Shown: positions 10,226 through 21,412 of the stretch, one piece after another
Numbering within the stretch: the first letter of the stretch is position 1
Layout of the letters: each line of letters begins with the position of its first letter
From: Nemertoderma westbladi
Taxonomy: Eukaryota; Xenacoelomorpha; Nemertodermatida; Nemertodermatidae
DNA: 45,201 bases
Direction: 5' to 3'
NCBI GenBank assembly: GCA_032718475.1
Contig: JAUCBJ010001920.1
Location: forward strand, 1-45,201
Translations under genes and position numbers: made by a program
Notes under the pieces: model-generated
The model's input: the letters and a program-made list of their open reading frames with translations, nothing else
Databases searched by the model: none
What the model was told of the DNA's origin: nothing

Positions 10226-11614
10226 AATAGCATATAAATTGTCAAATATGGGTCATTAACCCGATGTGTTAACACTTCCACTAATATTCTTCCATGTGTT
10301 TTAGTTAGATTGCCTATATTTTTGGTGGTTTAGCAGGTGATATGAATAAATTGCGTGAGCTTGTCCAAAATGGTCCAAAAAAGTGTCCCATACCTAACGG
10401 AGGTTTTTTATCAGAAAACGCGAACTGATGCAGATTTAGATCATCACATCCATTTCTCTGATAGTTTTGCCATGTATGGTTTCTACAGTATCAGTGAGAC
10501 TGCTACGTAAACATTTATTTGGCCAGGTTGAAAAAACTACCATGACCCATAACGTGACAGGATGTCCCATACTTGACATTGTGTTGGGGGCAGAAGTTAA
10601 TCATGGTCTAAGCAACTAATTACTTACATTTAATTAATGGCTGGGGGCTTACCAGTCACAGATAAACTGTAACCTGCTCCTTCCCCTTAATTGACAACAG
10701 ACCAAATTACTTATTACCAAAATAACTATTTGTGGAAAGGGTTTTGAGATTGGGACAGTAGTTGGGAGTGGGGTGTAAGTTGTGAATGCAACAGGAGTTG
10801 AATTCTACAGTAGTACGGAGGAGTTGTTTGAATAATTTTATGATTTGTATTTAATTGGAAAATAAATGTCAAAAATTATAATAATCGTTTCCATGTAAAT
10901 TCCTTCATATACCATATCCATATGTCCCATACATGACATCAAAAACTGTCTATTTACATTTTCAAATTAATTTTTTGATATAAAATAACGATTTTCAGTT
11001 GACCATAATTATGCAACAGTTTTGTGTATCACATTGTTATTAACAGAACAAAAATTATTTAGTCCCACTTTTCACGGCAAAGTTTCCCACAAAGTTAAAC
11101 TTTATATTGTCACTGGATTAAAAATGTCTTATCCGTGACATAATTTTTAATTTTTTTCTCACCAGAAAACTTTCCACTTCGATCTGATATCTCTTGCCGG
11201 ACACCTCAACACCACCATTAAACGACTGTTACTTCAAATTCTTAAGAATATGGACATTAAGTACGAAAAAAATATTTATAAATTTCCCATACGTGACAAA
11301 AAAGTTTTCTCAATTTTGCTTTCCGGGACGTTTCACTCAGTAATGGCCAATAAATTTTTGTGGCAGAAATTATCACCCTTTCTAACCAGCACTATGGCAA
11401 ATTCTCAAAGTTAATTTCAAAATTCAACAAATTTCAAAAATCACGTACGGGACATTGGTCAATATGGTTGGCTTTGTGCATTGACCCATATATTAGCGAA
11501 AAAAAACATTTTTTCATGAACTTTTGTTAATGACTTTACGCCTAGGGCACCTACTAATATTTACAGTTTTTATTTAACTTTTGGGGCACAAAAGAAGTCA
11601 CAACCACGCCCAAG

Positions 11615-12313
11615 ATGAAAGGCATTTCAAATATTCCAATGATACTTTCTGCGCTTATTGTGTCAATTCAGATAAGGGCAAACGCAGGGGTGACATGCGA
11701 AACCGGTAACAACATCAACGTATACGCCGAAGATGACGAATCTCAAACCCTCATCGAAACGTATATAAAAGAATCCGTTCAAGTAGCTGATCCCGGAATG
11801 AAAGATCAATTAGACGTCACAAGAGCGACGGTATCAGTGGGTGGTTGCCAAACGTGCCACCAGCTGTCACTCCTGTACTACGGTGTCTCAAAAGCTACTG
11901 CTGATTTCCCTCTTGACGGGGAACACCTGACCTTTGAAGTTCTTTGGGTTGAATGTCGGAATACAACCGAATGCGAAAAGAAGAAGAAAACAGAAGCTGT
12001 CTGCACGGAAAGATGGCACAATGGTGAGTTGGAGAGCGAAGGTATCGACCTCCTCACAACGTTGTTGCAAACACGAATGGAAACCGTCAACACAATATGT
12101 CAAGCGGAATGTTGTGCAAGTTTCTGTGACACACATTGGGAGAATGACCCACGGGAATTTAAGGCATCAACAGTAGGCCTAACCTCGACAACGGCAGTTC
12201 CTACGTTCTCCACTAATGGATCTGGAGGGTCGTCTTCCTTCCCCTTGAGTGGCCTACTTGTCGGAGGCCTCGCAGCGACCATTATAGTTGGTGGATTGTT
12301 CCATCAGAACTAG
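11615..12313 (+). CDS. Secreted Cys-rich protein, probably GPI-anchored, Ly6/uPAR-like?
   Basis: Intact 232-codon ORF from an ATG in a fair context (CCCAAGATGA), with higher GC than its surroundings. Residues 1-24 form a signal peptide (hydrophobic run around 8-20, likely cut after ANA). The mature part has ten cysteines (28, 78, 81, 114, 120, 130, 162, 166, 167, 171), two N-glycosylation sequons (N116 and N201) and the ending ECCASFCD. That ending resembles the CC-x(3-5)-C-[ND] close of three-finger Ly6/uPAR domains. The spacing between the first cysteines is longer than usual for that fold. Residues 201-207 are small (NGSGGSS), followed by a hydrophobic tail to the end, a pattern of GPI-anchor signals. 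The role is unknown; a cell-surface or secreted protein is inferred. Lack of introns and an A-run after AATAAA leave a retrocopy possible. It starts only 127 bp after a transposon end. Confidence 0.75.
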   Translation: MKGISNIPMILSALIVSIQIRANAGVTCETGNNINVYAEDDESQTLIETYIKESVQVADPGMKDQLDVTRATVSVGGCQTCHQLSLLYYGVSKATADFPLDGEHLTFEVLWVECRNTTECEKKKKTEAVCTERWHNGELESEGIDLLTTLLQTRMETVNTICQAECCASFCDTHWENDPREFKASTVGLTSTTAVPTFSTNGSGGSSSFPLSGLLVGGLAATIIVGGLFHQN

Positions 12314-12334
12314 ACAGCCCAAAATCAATTGTTC

Positions 12335-12340
12335 AATAAA
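12335..12340 (+). promoter_or_regulatory. Poly(A) signal AATAAA
   Basis: AATAAA 22 bp after the stop codon of the 11615-12313 ORF, running directly into an A-run. It fits as the cleavage signal of that gene, although A-richness makes a chance match possible. Confidence 0.6.
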
Positions 12341-13140
12341 AAAAAACATAGTATTACAAACTTTAATACTGTACATACCTCGGTACATATCAAAGTTGTT
12401 CTTTGGCAATCAACATTTTCCCGTAAATATTTAATCCGTTAAATATTGATAACAACAAATTGAATTACATTACTTAGATATTATTGTGGAACTTCGTCAA
12501 CCACGTGGAGCTTAGCGTGTGCCTACATTGAAAGTTTTATCAACAATTTTGTGACAAGAGGTAGTAAGTCGTGCGACTTGCGCATGACTTTAGTAAGTCT
12601 TGTAATAGGGGAATTGTTAGTTCCCAAGGTAAACATTATGTACCTATCAAGCCACTATATACTGATCTATCTATCTATCTACTGACTTAGGTAGTAACCA
12701 GTATAGGCTATCCTTGGAATAGTCTCCACCTACGTATGTACAGTATATCAGTCCCGCATAACACTGTATGAAACATAACCCTAACAATTTCCCCCTACAA
12801 AATAATTCGTATAAAACATTCAATATGAATCTTTTAGTATATGTTCAGCCTTATTATAGTCTCCTATTCCCATATTAATATACATAATAGTTTGGTTTCT
12901 TAGGAGCCCATTGTGGGTATCTCGTTGGATGTTCGTTGGAGAGTTGTTCATCCTGGTTATGTACCGTAGGTGATGGCGGGTTGTTTGCAGGGCATTACAA
13001 AGCTCTCGACCCGTTCTTGTGTTTGTTCGAAGGTACAATCCAGTAAGCAACCGAGGGTGGACTCTCTATAGCCGAGGGGCACTTGTATAATAAGTAATAA
13101 TCACGAACCCCGTCCTCTTGTAATATACACCTAACTCTGC
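12341..13140. other. No clear gene; unrecognised GC-richer block at 12900-13130
   Basis: Mostly AT-rich, with a short CTAT repeat at 12666-12681. The block 12900-13130 is less AT-rich, and on the minus strand two overlapping frames read without low complexity (one ends at 12820, one at 12995). I do not recognise either; they may be a transposon remnant. Confidence 0.35.
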
Positions 13141-13143
13141 AGT

Positions 13144-14388
<1,245 letters not shown>

Positions 14389-14750
14389 ATTTTTCGTCCC
14401 ACCAGACAAGCACCAAAAATGATTGTTGCGTTACCACAAATTATTTTTAACGAGTTGTATCGTGATCAGCGACCTTGAAAATCGGTACAGCTTCAGAATT
14501 ACCAAACCCAAGGCAAAATTTAACAGTTTATAATTTTGTGCTATTTGTACTTTTCGTTCTGGGGCACCAGAATGGCACGAAAAATGGGTTTGCTTTACCA
14601 GAAATATTTGTAACTAGTTTCATCGTGATCAGCGACATCGAAAACCCGTATACCTTCAGAATTATCAAACCAAACCCAACATTTTTTAGTTTGACATTTT
14701 TTTACTTATAATATTTTGAGTTTGCAGCTATTAGTATATAGAGTAGTAGT
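14389..14750 (+). repeat. Dispersed repeat, copy A (pairs with 16920-17345)
   Basis: Starts near TTTCGTCCCACCAGACAAGC and ends at ATAATATTTTGAGTTTGCAG. The same series of blocks recurs in the same order and orientation at 16920-17345. The copy is itself two diverged halves of about 165 bp (both contain ATCGTGATCAGCGAC and TTCAGAATTA). The ends do not look like LTR ends. Confidence 0.85.
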
Positions 14751-15213
14751 GTAGTATAATCTTTTAACGCTTTTTTATATTTTATTTTACGCTTTTGCAT
14801 ATATCAAGCAATGAGGCGAATGTATGTACGGGAAATACAGCACATAATGCGATGAATGGAAAAACGGCAGGCGGTGATATGAGTCGCGTTGTTAATGTGA
14901 ACCTCCACCCACACACTTATCAGGAGTTCGCCGAATATATAAGAAATATTTAATTACAATTTTAACTAATTATATAATCTCGATTACTGAAAAACAAGTT
15001 AAGTGTTTCAAAACAGAAAGACAAGGGTTGCACTATACTGTATGAATGGAAATATCCGGGCCCAGTTGTACTAGAGTCTCAACATCTAATTGTTATAGTG
15101 TAGTAGTTAGTAATATATTATTGTTATTACCATTATACTCAAAAATAATCTGACAGGCAACTATTTTACCAAAAATAAACGCCCTTGTGATCCAATTAAT
15201 ATGAAACACGATT
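14751..15213. other. No gene seen
   Basis: AT-rich spacer between repeat copy A and the 68-bp array. Nothing recognised. Confidence 0.4.
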
Positions 15214-15594
15214 TTCCAATGGACTATATAACGGCACTTAACTCATTATATAACGACTTTTCTACTGGCTATATAACGATATTCCAACGGACTATATAAC
15301 GGCACTTAACTCATTATATAACGACTTTCCTACTGGCTATATAACGATATTCCAACGGACTATATAACGGCACGTAACTCATTATAAAACGACTTTCCTA
15401 CTGGTTATATAACGATATTCCAACGGACTATATAACGGCACGTAACTCATTATAAAACGACTTTCCTTACTGGCTATATAACGATATTCCAACGGACTAT
15501 ATAACGGCATTTAACTCATTATATAACGACTTTCCTACTGGCTATATAACGATATTCCAACGGGCTATATAACGGCACTTAACTCATTATATCA
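15214..15594. repeat. 68-bp tandem repeat, about 5.6 copies
   Basis: Units start at 15214, 15282, 15350, 15418, 15487 and 15555 with TTCCAAYGG. Each holds two or three TATATAACG or TATAAAACG motifs. Divergence between units is a few per cent. The last unit is cut off where the TTGTTGCTC array begins. Confidence 0.95.
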
Positions 15595-15599
15595 TTACA

Positions 15600-16480
15600 T
15601 TGCATTACGTTGCTCATTGTTGCTCGTTCTTGTACTTTATTATTGCTTGTTATTGTTCATTGTTGCTCGTTGTTGTTCGTTGTTGCTCATTGTTGCTCAT
15701 TGTTGCTCGTTCTTGTACTTTATTATTGCTTGTTGTTGCTCATTGTTGCTCGTAGTTGTTCGTTGTTGCTCATTGTTGCTCGTTCTTGTACTTTATTATT
15801 GCTTGTTATTGCTCATTGTTGCTCGTTGTTTCTCATTGTTGTTCGTTGTTGCTCATTGTTGTTCGTTGTTGCTCATTGTTGCTCGTTCTTGTACTTTATT
15901 ATTGCTTGTTATTGCTCATTGTTGCTCGTAGTTGCTCATTGTTGTTCGTTGTTGCTCATTGTTGTTCGTTGTTGCTCATTGTTGCTCGTTCTTGTACTTT
16001 ATTATTGCTTCTTGTTGCTCGTTGTTGCTCATTGTTGTTCGTTCTTGTACTTTATTATTGCTTGTTATTGCTCATTGTTGCTCGTTGTTGCTCATTGTTG
16101 TTCGTTGTTGCTCATTGTTGTTCGTTGTTGCTCATTGTTGCTCGTTCTTGTACTTTATTATTGCTTGTTATTGCTCATTGTTGCTCGTAGTTGTTCGTTG
16201 TTGCTCATTGTTGCTCGTTCTTATACTTTATTATTGCTTGTTATTGCTCATTGCTGCTCATTGTTGCTCATTGTTGCTCGCTGTTGCTCATTGTTGTTCG
16301 TTGTTGCTCATTGTTGCTCGTTCTTGTACTTTATTATTGCTTGTTATTGCTCATTGTTGCTCGTAGTTGTTCGTTGTTGCTCATTGTTGCTCGTTCTTGT
16401 ACTTTATTATTGCTTGTTATTGCTCATTGCTGCTCATTGTTGCTCATTGTTGCTCGCTGTTGCTCATTGTTGCTCGTTGT
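15600..16480. repeat. TTGTTGCTC-based nested tandem array
   Basis: Built from a 9-bp unit TTGTTGCTC followed by A or G, with a longer insert TTCTTGTACTTTATTATTGC recurring ten times (about 15631, 15713, 15787, 15891, 15993, 16046, 16149, 16222, 16325, 16399), which makes irregular super-units of about 54-103 bp. All three forward frames stay open for long stretches because the unit length is a multiple of three and has no stops. The resulting Leu/Val/Cys-rich proteins are not credible genes. Confidence 0.95.
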
Positions 16481-16919
16481 GCATTTTAGCACCTACCAAC
16501 TATGGGAACAGCTACGGATATAATTACGCGTGATATTTATAATTTACCTGGAGGTATCAGTCCCCCGCTGCTGCTACCACCTAAAATACAATAAATAGTA
16601 ATTCTATAAATTAAATAGAAGAGCACGAACTCTTGTTCTCTTAATCAGCCTAATATTTAGCCTTATTCGTATTTCAGATTTGCCAGGAATGGCTATGGCT
16701 AATTAATTAGCTGCGAAGGATAAATAGAACTTCGCAATGTGAGAAAGTCAATTTCAGAATTTTCAGTCAGAAAGGCATAACGTGTCATCTGATAACCATC
16801 ATCTGATAAAACATCACTTAATTCAATATCAATATCGGAAAATGTTTTTCCCTTATGGACTCCTATTTTACCTTTACCAATAGCAATTAATACTTTCGAT
16901 ACCTGGGATATTTCTAGTA
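16481..16919. other. No gene seen
   Basis: Unrecognised AT-rich sequence between the array and repeat copy B. Confidence 0.4.
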
Positions 16920-17345
16920 TCCGTATTTATCCGTCCCACCAGACAAGCAGCAAAAATGATAGTTGCGTTAGCACGAATGATTTTTTACGAGTTATATCGT
17001 AGTAATCAGCGACTTTGAAAACCAGTATAGATATTTATAACCAAAGTTAAAATTTAACACTTTATAATTTTGTGCTACTTGTAGTTTTCGTTTTGGGGCA
17101 CTTGAATGGCACCAAAATGGGATTTGCACATGCACATACCAGAAATATTTATAACCTTTTTTTATAATCTTTATTTATAACATTTTATAACAATTTATAT
17201 TGTCATCCTGTTCAGCGACATCGAAAACCCGTATACCTTCAGAATTATCAAACCAAACACAAAATTTTTCAGTTTGACATTTTTTACTTATAATATTTTG
17301 AGTTTGCAGCTATATATATATATTTAGAGATGCTAAATATAGAGT
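16920..17345 (+). repeat. Dispersed repeat, copy B (pairs with 14389-14750)
   Basis: Shares CGTCCCACCAGACAAGC, TTTATAATTTTGTGCTA, CAGCGACATCGAAAACCCGT and TTGAGTTTGCAGCTAT with copy A, in the same order. It is longer, mainly through an AT-rich insert at about 17150-17200. Direct orientation, 2.5 kb downstream of copy A. Confidence 0.85.
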
Positions 17346-17639
17346 AGACTCAAACTTTTTGGACAAAAATAAAAAAATTGACAGTGGAAAATGTCAAAAT
17401 TGAGAAATTGTGAAAAATCTTGTTTTATATACAGAATCATGAATATCAGATAATGGTCCCCTTAATATTAGAAATCAATTTTAACAATGACGAGCCTTGG
17501 AAAAGCTAAAACAAAGAAAACTTGCGATTCTTTGCCTGCCTCTTATGGTGGAATTTCACAAGATGGGTACGATGCAGTGGGTGAAACAAATTGACGGAAG
17601 CCATTTCAATAATTAGAAAACCGTGACAGACATCATGGT

Positions 17640-17895
17640 CATTTATAATGGTGGTATATGACTTCACTTGACTTTACAACACTTTTTATCAATTTAAATT
17701 ATTTGACTTGATATCACTTGGTTTTATGACACTTGACTTGACATCATTGGACTCGACATCACTTCATAATTAATGCCTTGATTGACATCACGTGACTTGA
17801 TAGTAGTTTGACTTGGCGCCATACGACTTGACATACTGACTTGACATCACTTGACTTGACAAACTTGACTTGACTTGATAATACTTGTTATATTA
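17640..17895. repeat. Degenerate CTTGACTTGACATCA minisatellite
   Basis: About 15 decayed repeats of ACTTGACTTGACATC-like words with variable spacing. An old, eroded tandem array. Confidence 0.75.
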
Positions 17896-18240
17896 TCAGC
17901 CTGATTTGTTGATACATCTCGTTTCCTGCTTGTTTTATCCTCTATGCAAATTTAGGATGTAGGCCTACCTTGTAGACATTTCCTGTTTCGAGATATTATT
18001 AAAATTTGACTCAAAAATCTTTGAAATTCTCATTACAGTAGTACGGCAATTCAATTACTTTAAGTAGAGGACATATTACATTTCGTTTACTCCTCCTGCG
18101 TCCTCCTCCTTTACTCTTTGCTCCAGGGAAAAAGCCATAAAATAATATTTTGTTTTATAATTTATTCAACATTTGTCTTACACGTGAAACTTACAGGAAG
18201 TTTCCATCATATTTATAATATACTCTATCAAATTCAAATA

Positions 18241-18612
18241 CTTACCAGAACAGGCAATAGATATTTAAATACTTGCCAAAACAGGCAAGGTGTATTTATA
18301 TACTTGCCAAAACAGGCAAGGTGTATTTATATACTTGCCAAAACAGGCAAGGCACATTTACATACTTGCCAAAACAGGCAAGGTATATATATATACTAGC
18401 AAAAACAGGCAAGGTGTATTTATATACTTGCCAAAACAGGCAAGGTGTATTCACATACTTGCCAAAACAGGCAAGGTATATTTATATACTTGCCAAAACA
18501 GGCAAGGTATATTTATATACTTGCCAAAACAGGCAAGGCATACTTACATACTTGCCAAAACAGGCAAGGTATATTTATATACTTGCCAAAACAGGCAAGG
18601 TATATATATTCA
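18241..18612. repeat. 31-bp tandem repeat, 12 copies, each a hairpin
   Basis: Exactly 12 units of 31 bp. Nineteen bases, CTTGCCAAAACAGGCAAGG, are nearly constant and fold into a CTTGCC/GGCAAG stem with an AAAACA loop. The other 12 bases vary (TGTATTTATATA, CACATTTACATA, CATACTTACATA and so on). The first unit (CTTACCAGAACAGGCAATAG) and the sixth (CTAGCAAAAACAGG) are degenerate. The array is open in three forward frames, which I take as an artefact. Confidence 0.95.
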
Positions 18613-18615
18613 GCC

Positions 18616-19753
18616 AAATGGAGAAGTCTTGGTTTCGTACCGTAGACTGTTATAGTCTTCGTGGTTGGAACCTCTCTGCATCGTATTAAATTGAATTAAG
18701 ATAGTTTATTATTTTGTAAGTAATATTGTGGTTTATGATTAATTTGACTGTTGACCGTTAGTTACGTAATATAGTGTTTATTGAAGTTTATTTATAGTTA
18801 AGTTTTACGCATACGGGATCCCGAGAGTGATAATCCCGGTCCCGATGCCGGAAATCCCGCAAATTTGCGCTAACCAAATTACCCGAGTAAGACAGTAAGA
18901 GTAGGACACGAGTCCAGTTTGCCCCTATCCGAGGCGCATCCCATTGCGTTCGTGGGTCACGCATTAAAATGGAGAAGTGGGCTTGGACTGGAAGATGGTG
19001 CTGGGCTGCCATAAGGCCAGACAGGATAGGAACGTCATATGCAGCAACCAGCTAATTAATCTACATCGCCTCTTCTGTACTTAACTCTATTTTATAATTT
19101 TTAACTGCTATTTGTGCTGTGTGGTGGGTTTCTCTATAGTTCTCTACCTATTAATTATCAGTAAATGTTTGTCTCTATACTTTTAATTAATAGGGTACTA
19201 TACCATTAATAGTGCCGGTGTGTCGATTTTTGTATTAAATGTTCCAGAATTTTTAGCCCCACCCATGAAACTTTCTACTTTTTTATATTTTATTCATCAA
19301 GACATGATTGGAGCATAAAATAGTTTTCATGTATTGGGTAACATCCTTTGTTAAGGGTAATAATATTTAGTATTAAATAAATAATTAAATAGCATTTATA
19401 TTAAAACCACCCATTTGCCCGAGTAAACAATCTAATTAAACTTATAACATTATTATTACTAATGAGGTGTATTCTTAGAAGTATACTATATTACAGAAAG
19501 GTGAAAGTTCTTCCTAATAAAATTACAGTTTATTAAATATAAGAAATAATTGTATATTATTATTAAGAATTCAGTGCATTAAGCGATATCGAAAGGGGTA
19601 CATAGATTACACTTTGATTGCCTATTCCTATATGAGACTGTGTGAGACTTGATTTGATTTTGTTGGACTATATGCATGCAATATAAGCAGCCAGAAATTT
19701 GTATAGCAAATTATATTTATATTATATTTAATATATTTTAAGCAATATGCTCT
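18616..19753. other. No gene; GC-richer unrecognised block at 18800-19060
   Basis: The block 18800-19060 has several ATCCCG words and is clearly less AT-rich than its surroundings. It may be the edge of an unknown element. The rest is AT-rich with no signal. Confidence 0.35.
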
Positions 19754-20778
19754 TTAGGGCGGTGCGTTTTTTACTTTTTTTCAATTTCATTTTTCTACCG
19801 GTGCACAAAAGTTGCCAAATGGCAAAAAAAATTTCTTTAAATTTCGTCTATATCTTCATGGATCCCAAGAAGGTTGAAATTTTGTGCCATCGCGATGCAC
19901 CATAATGAAATGTATAACAACATAACACATTGATGAAAGATCAATGACTCAAAAAAGAACTTCCTGCATGCATCAAATGTCATGAAATGGGTCCAGACTT
20001 AGTTAGATACCAAAATTTTAATTTTTGGATCAAGGGAAGTAGTGCCACAGGCACATGACCAGAACCTACTCTTTGGCGCAAGTGATGATTATTCTCAATT
20101 TTGGTGATGGACAACTTTTAGATCTCCTACGGCATTATTATTATGCTCATTAGAACCGCAATGACCGATTTAGTGGGGGTAGACACCATCAAAATAAGCA
20201 TAGAGCGAATTTGATTCCTTGAGATAATTCAAAATATCATTTATTGTGTATTTGTCCATATCACATCAAGGAGGTATGTAGACTTGTGCCGTACTTCACA
20301 TTTTCTGCGATATCTCAAGAACTATTCGCTCTATGCTTATTTTGATGGTGTCTACCCCCACTAAATCGGCAATTGCGGTTCTAATGAGCATAATATGAAA
20401 TCAAAGTTGGCCATCGCGAAAATTGAGAATAATCATCACTTGCGCCAAATGGTAGGTCCTGGCCATGTGCCTGTGGCACTAGTTCCCTTGACCCAAAAGT
20501 TAAAATTTTGGTATCTAACTAAGTTTGGACCCATTTCATGACATTTGATGCATGCAGGAAGTTCTTTTTTGAGTCATTGATCTTTCATCAATGTGTTATG
20601 TTGTTATACATTTCATTATGGTGCATCGCGATGGCACAAAATTTCAACCCTCTTGGGATCCATGAAGACATAGACGAAATTTAAAGAATTTTTTTTGCCT
20701 TATTTTTTTACCATTTGGCAACTTTTGTGCACCGGTAGAACAATGAAATCGATAAAAAGTAAAAAACGCACCTCCCTA
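19754..20778. mobile_element. 1-kb palindromic MITE (fold-back)
   Basis: Two arms of about 480 bp (19757 to about 20240 and about 20300 to 20775) are inverted copies with roughly 90 per cent identity by eye, around a loop of less than 100 bp. The ends read GGGCGGTGCGTTTTTTAC and, on the other strand, GGGAGGTGCGTTTTTTAC. The flanks allow two readings: TA on both sides (Tc1/mariner-like), or TTAGGG...CCCTAA termini with a 5-bp duplication GCTCT (19749-19753 and 20779-20783). No transposase frame. Any transcript through it would fold into a long double-stranded hairpin. Confidence 0.9.
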
Positions 20779-20931
20779 AGCTCTTATGTCTATCACAACA
20801 TTACAATCGTCATGTTTACGAATATGGCAACGAAATTCTCGAGAACCTACTCAAACTATTATTAAATTTTAAGAAAATAAGTGTAGCCCTTTGTGTACCA
20901 AAGATAAAGATTATAAACTTATCCTACCCTC

Positions 20932-20954
20932 AAAGGCGGCACCATGCCGCCTTT
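20932..20954. repeat. Perfect hairpin AAAGGCGGC/GCCGCCTTT
   Basis: A 9-bp perfect stem around an ACCAT loop. Related to the array at 21209-21412. Confidence 0.85.
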
Positions 20955-21208
20955 AACCATTTTCGAAATTTATAAATCTTTCATTTGAACTCCGGGGGGC
21001 ACACTGCAGCCTTAATCATTTGTAACATAATTATTGGCTAAATTTAAATTAAATTGCATAAACTATGTAATTTAAAATTAATCAAACCAACAGGAATCCC
21101 TTCAAGCAATAAATTAATTTTTCTAGACCAGTTTTTCCTGCACGACACGAATATGAACTCCATTTATCCGCCCCAATAGTTATAAGAAAGTTATAAGAGG
21201 TTTTTATA

Positions 21209-21412
21209 AAGAGGCGGCACCCTGTCGCCATGGGAGTCAGGATAATATATGTAAAGGCGGCACTCTGCCGCCATGAGGGTTAGGTTATAATTATATAAAG
21301 GCGAAACACTGCTACCCTGGGGATCAGGATAATATTATATATATGTAAAGGTGGCACTTTGCTGCCATGGGGGTTAAGTTATAATTACAGTATTTAAAGG
21401 CGGCAGTATGAG
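21209..21412. repeat. Tandem hairpin repeat, unit ~44-50 bp
   Basis: Units begin near 21209, 21253, 21297, 21347 and 21397 with AAAGGCGGC or a variant, then CACTCTGCCGCCATG, a GGGTTAGG-like block and an ATAATTATATA-like spacer. In the best unit GGCGGC and GCCGCC pair; other units keep the stem only partly. Confidence 0.85.

Larger units (their letters stand above)
8671..11487. mobile_element. Non-autonomous element with dispersed 16-bp motif
   Basis: The left end starts GGGTCAATGC (8671) and the right end closes with the reverse complement GCATTGACCC (11478-11487). Both are followed inward by a CATATTG-containing block and by CACGTACGGGACA or its complement. The body carries at least eight copies of a motif close to TGTCCCATACNTGACA, at about 8699, 9787, 10384, 10541, 10563, 10923, 11125, 11284 and 11441, in both orientations. 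No transposase is present. It is interrupted by the MITE at 8743-9639 and by a 43-bp tandem array. The target-site duplication is unclear (possibly TA or TAT), so the family stays open. Confidence 0.55.

Noticed and set aside
15610-16533. 307-codon Leu/Val/Cys-rich open frame and its siblings
   Set aside because: Open in all three forward frames because the tandem unit has no stop codon. Not a protein gene.
14389-17345. LTR retrotransposon with direct repeats at 14389 and 16920 as LTRs
   Set aside because: No TG...CA ends, no primer-binding site, and only satellites between the copies.
18241-18612. CRISPR-like array (constant hairpin repeat plus variable spacer)
   Set aside because: Spacers are 12 bp, AT-rich and variants of one another, and the DNA is clearly animal. 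It is a minisatellite.
18273-18689. 138-codon open frame in the 31-bp array
   Set aside because: Repeat artefact; the three forward frames read the same residues in turn.
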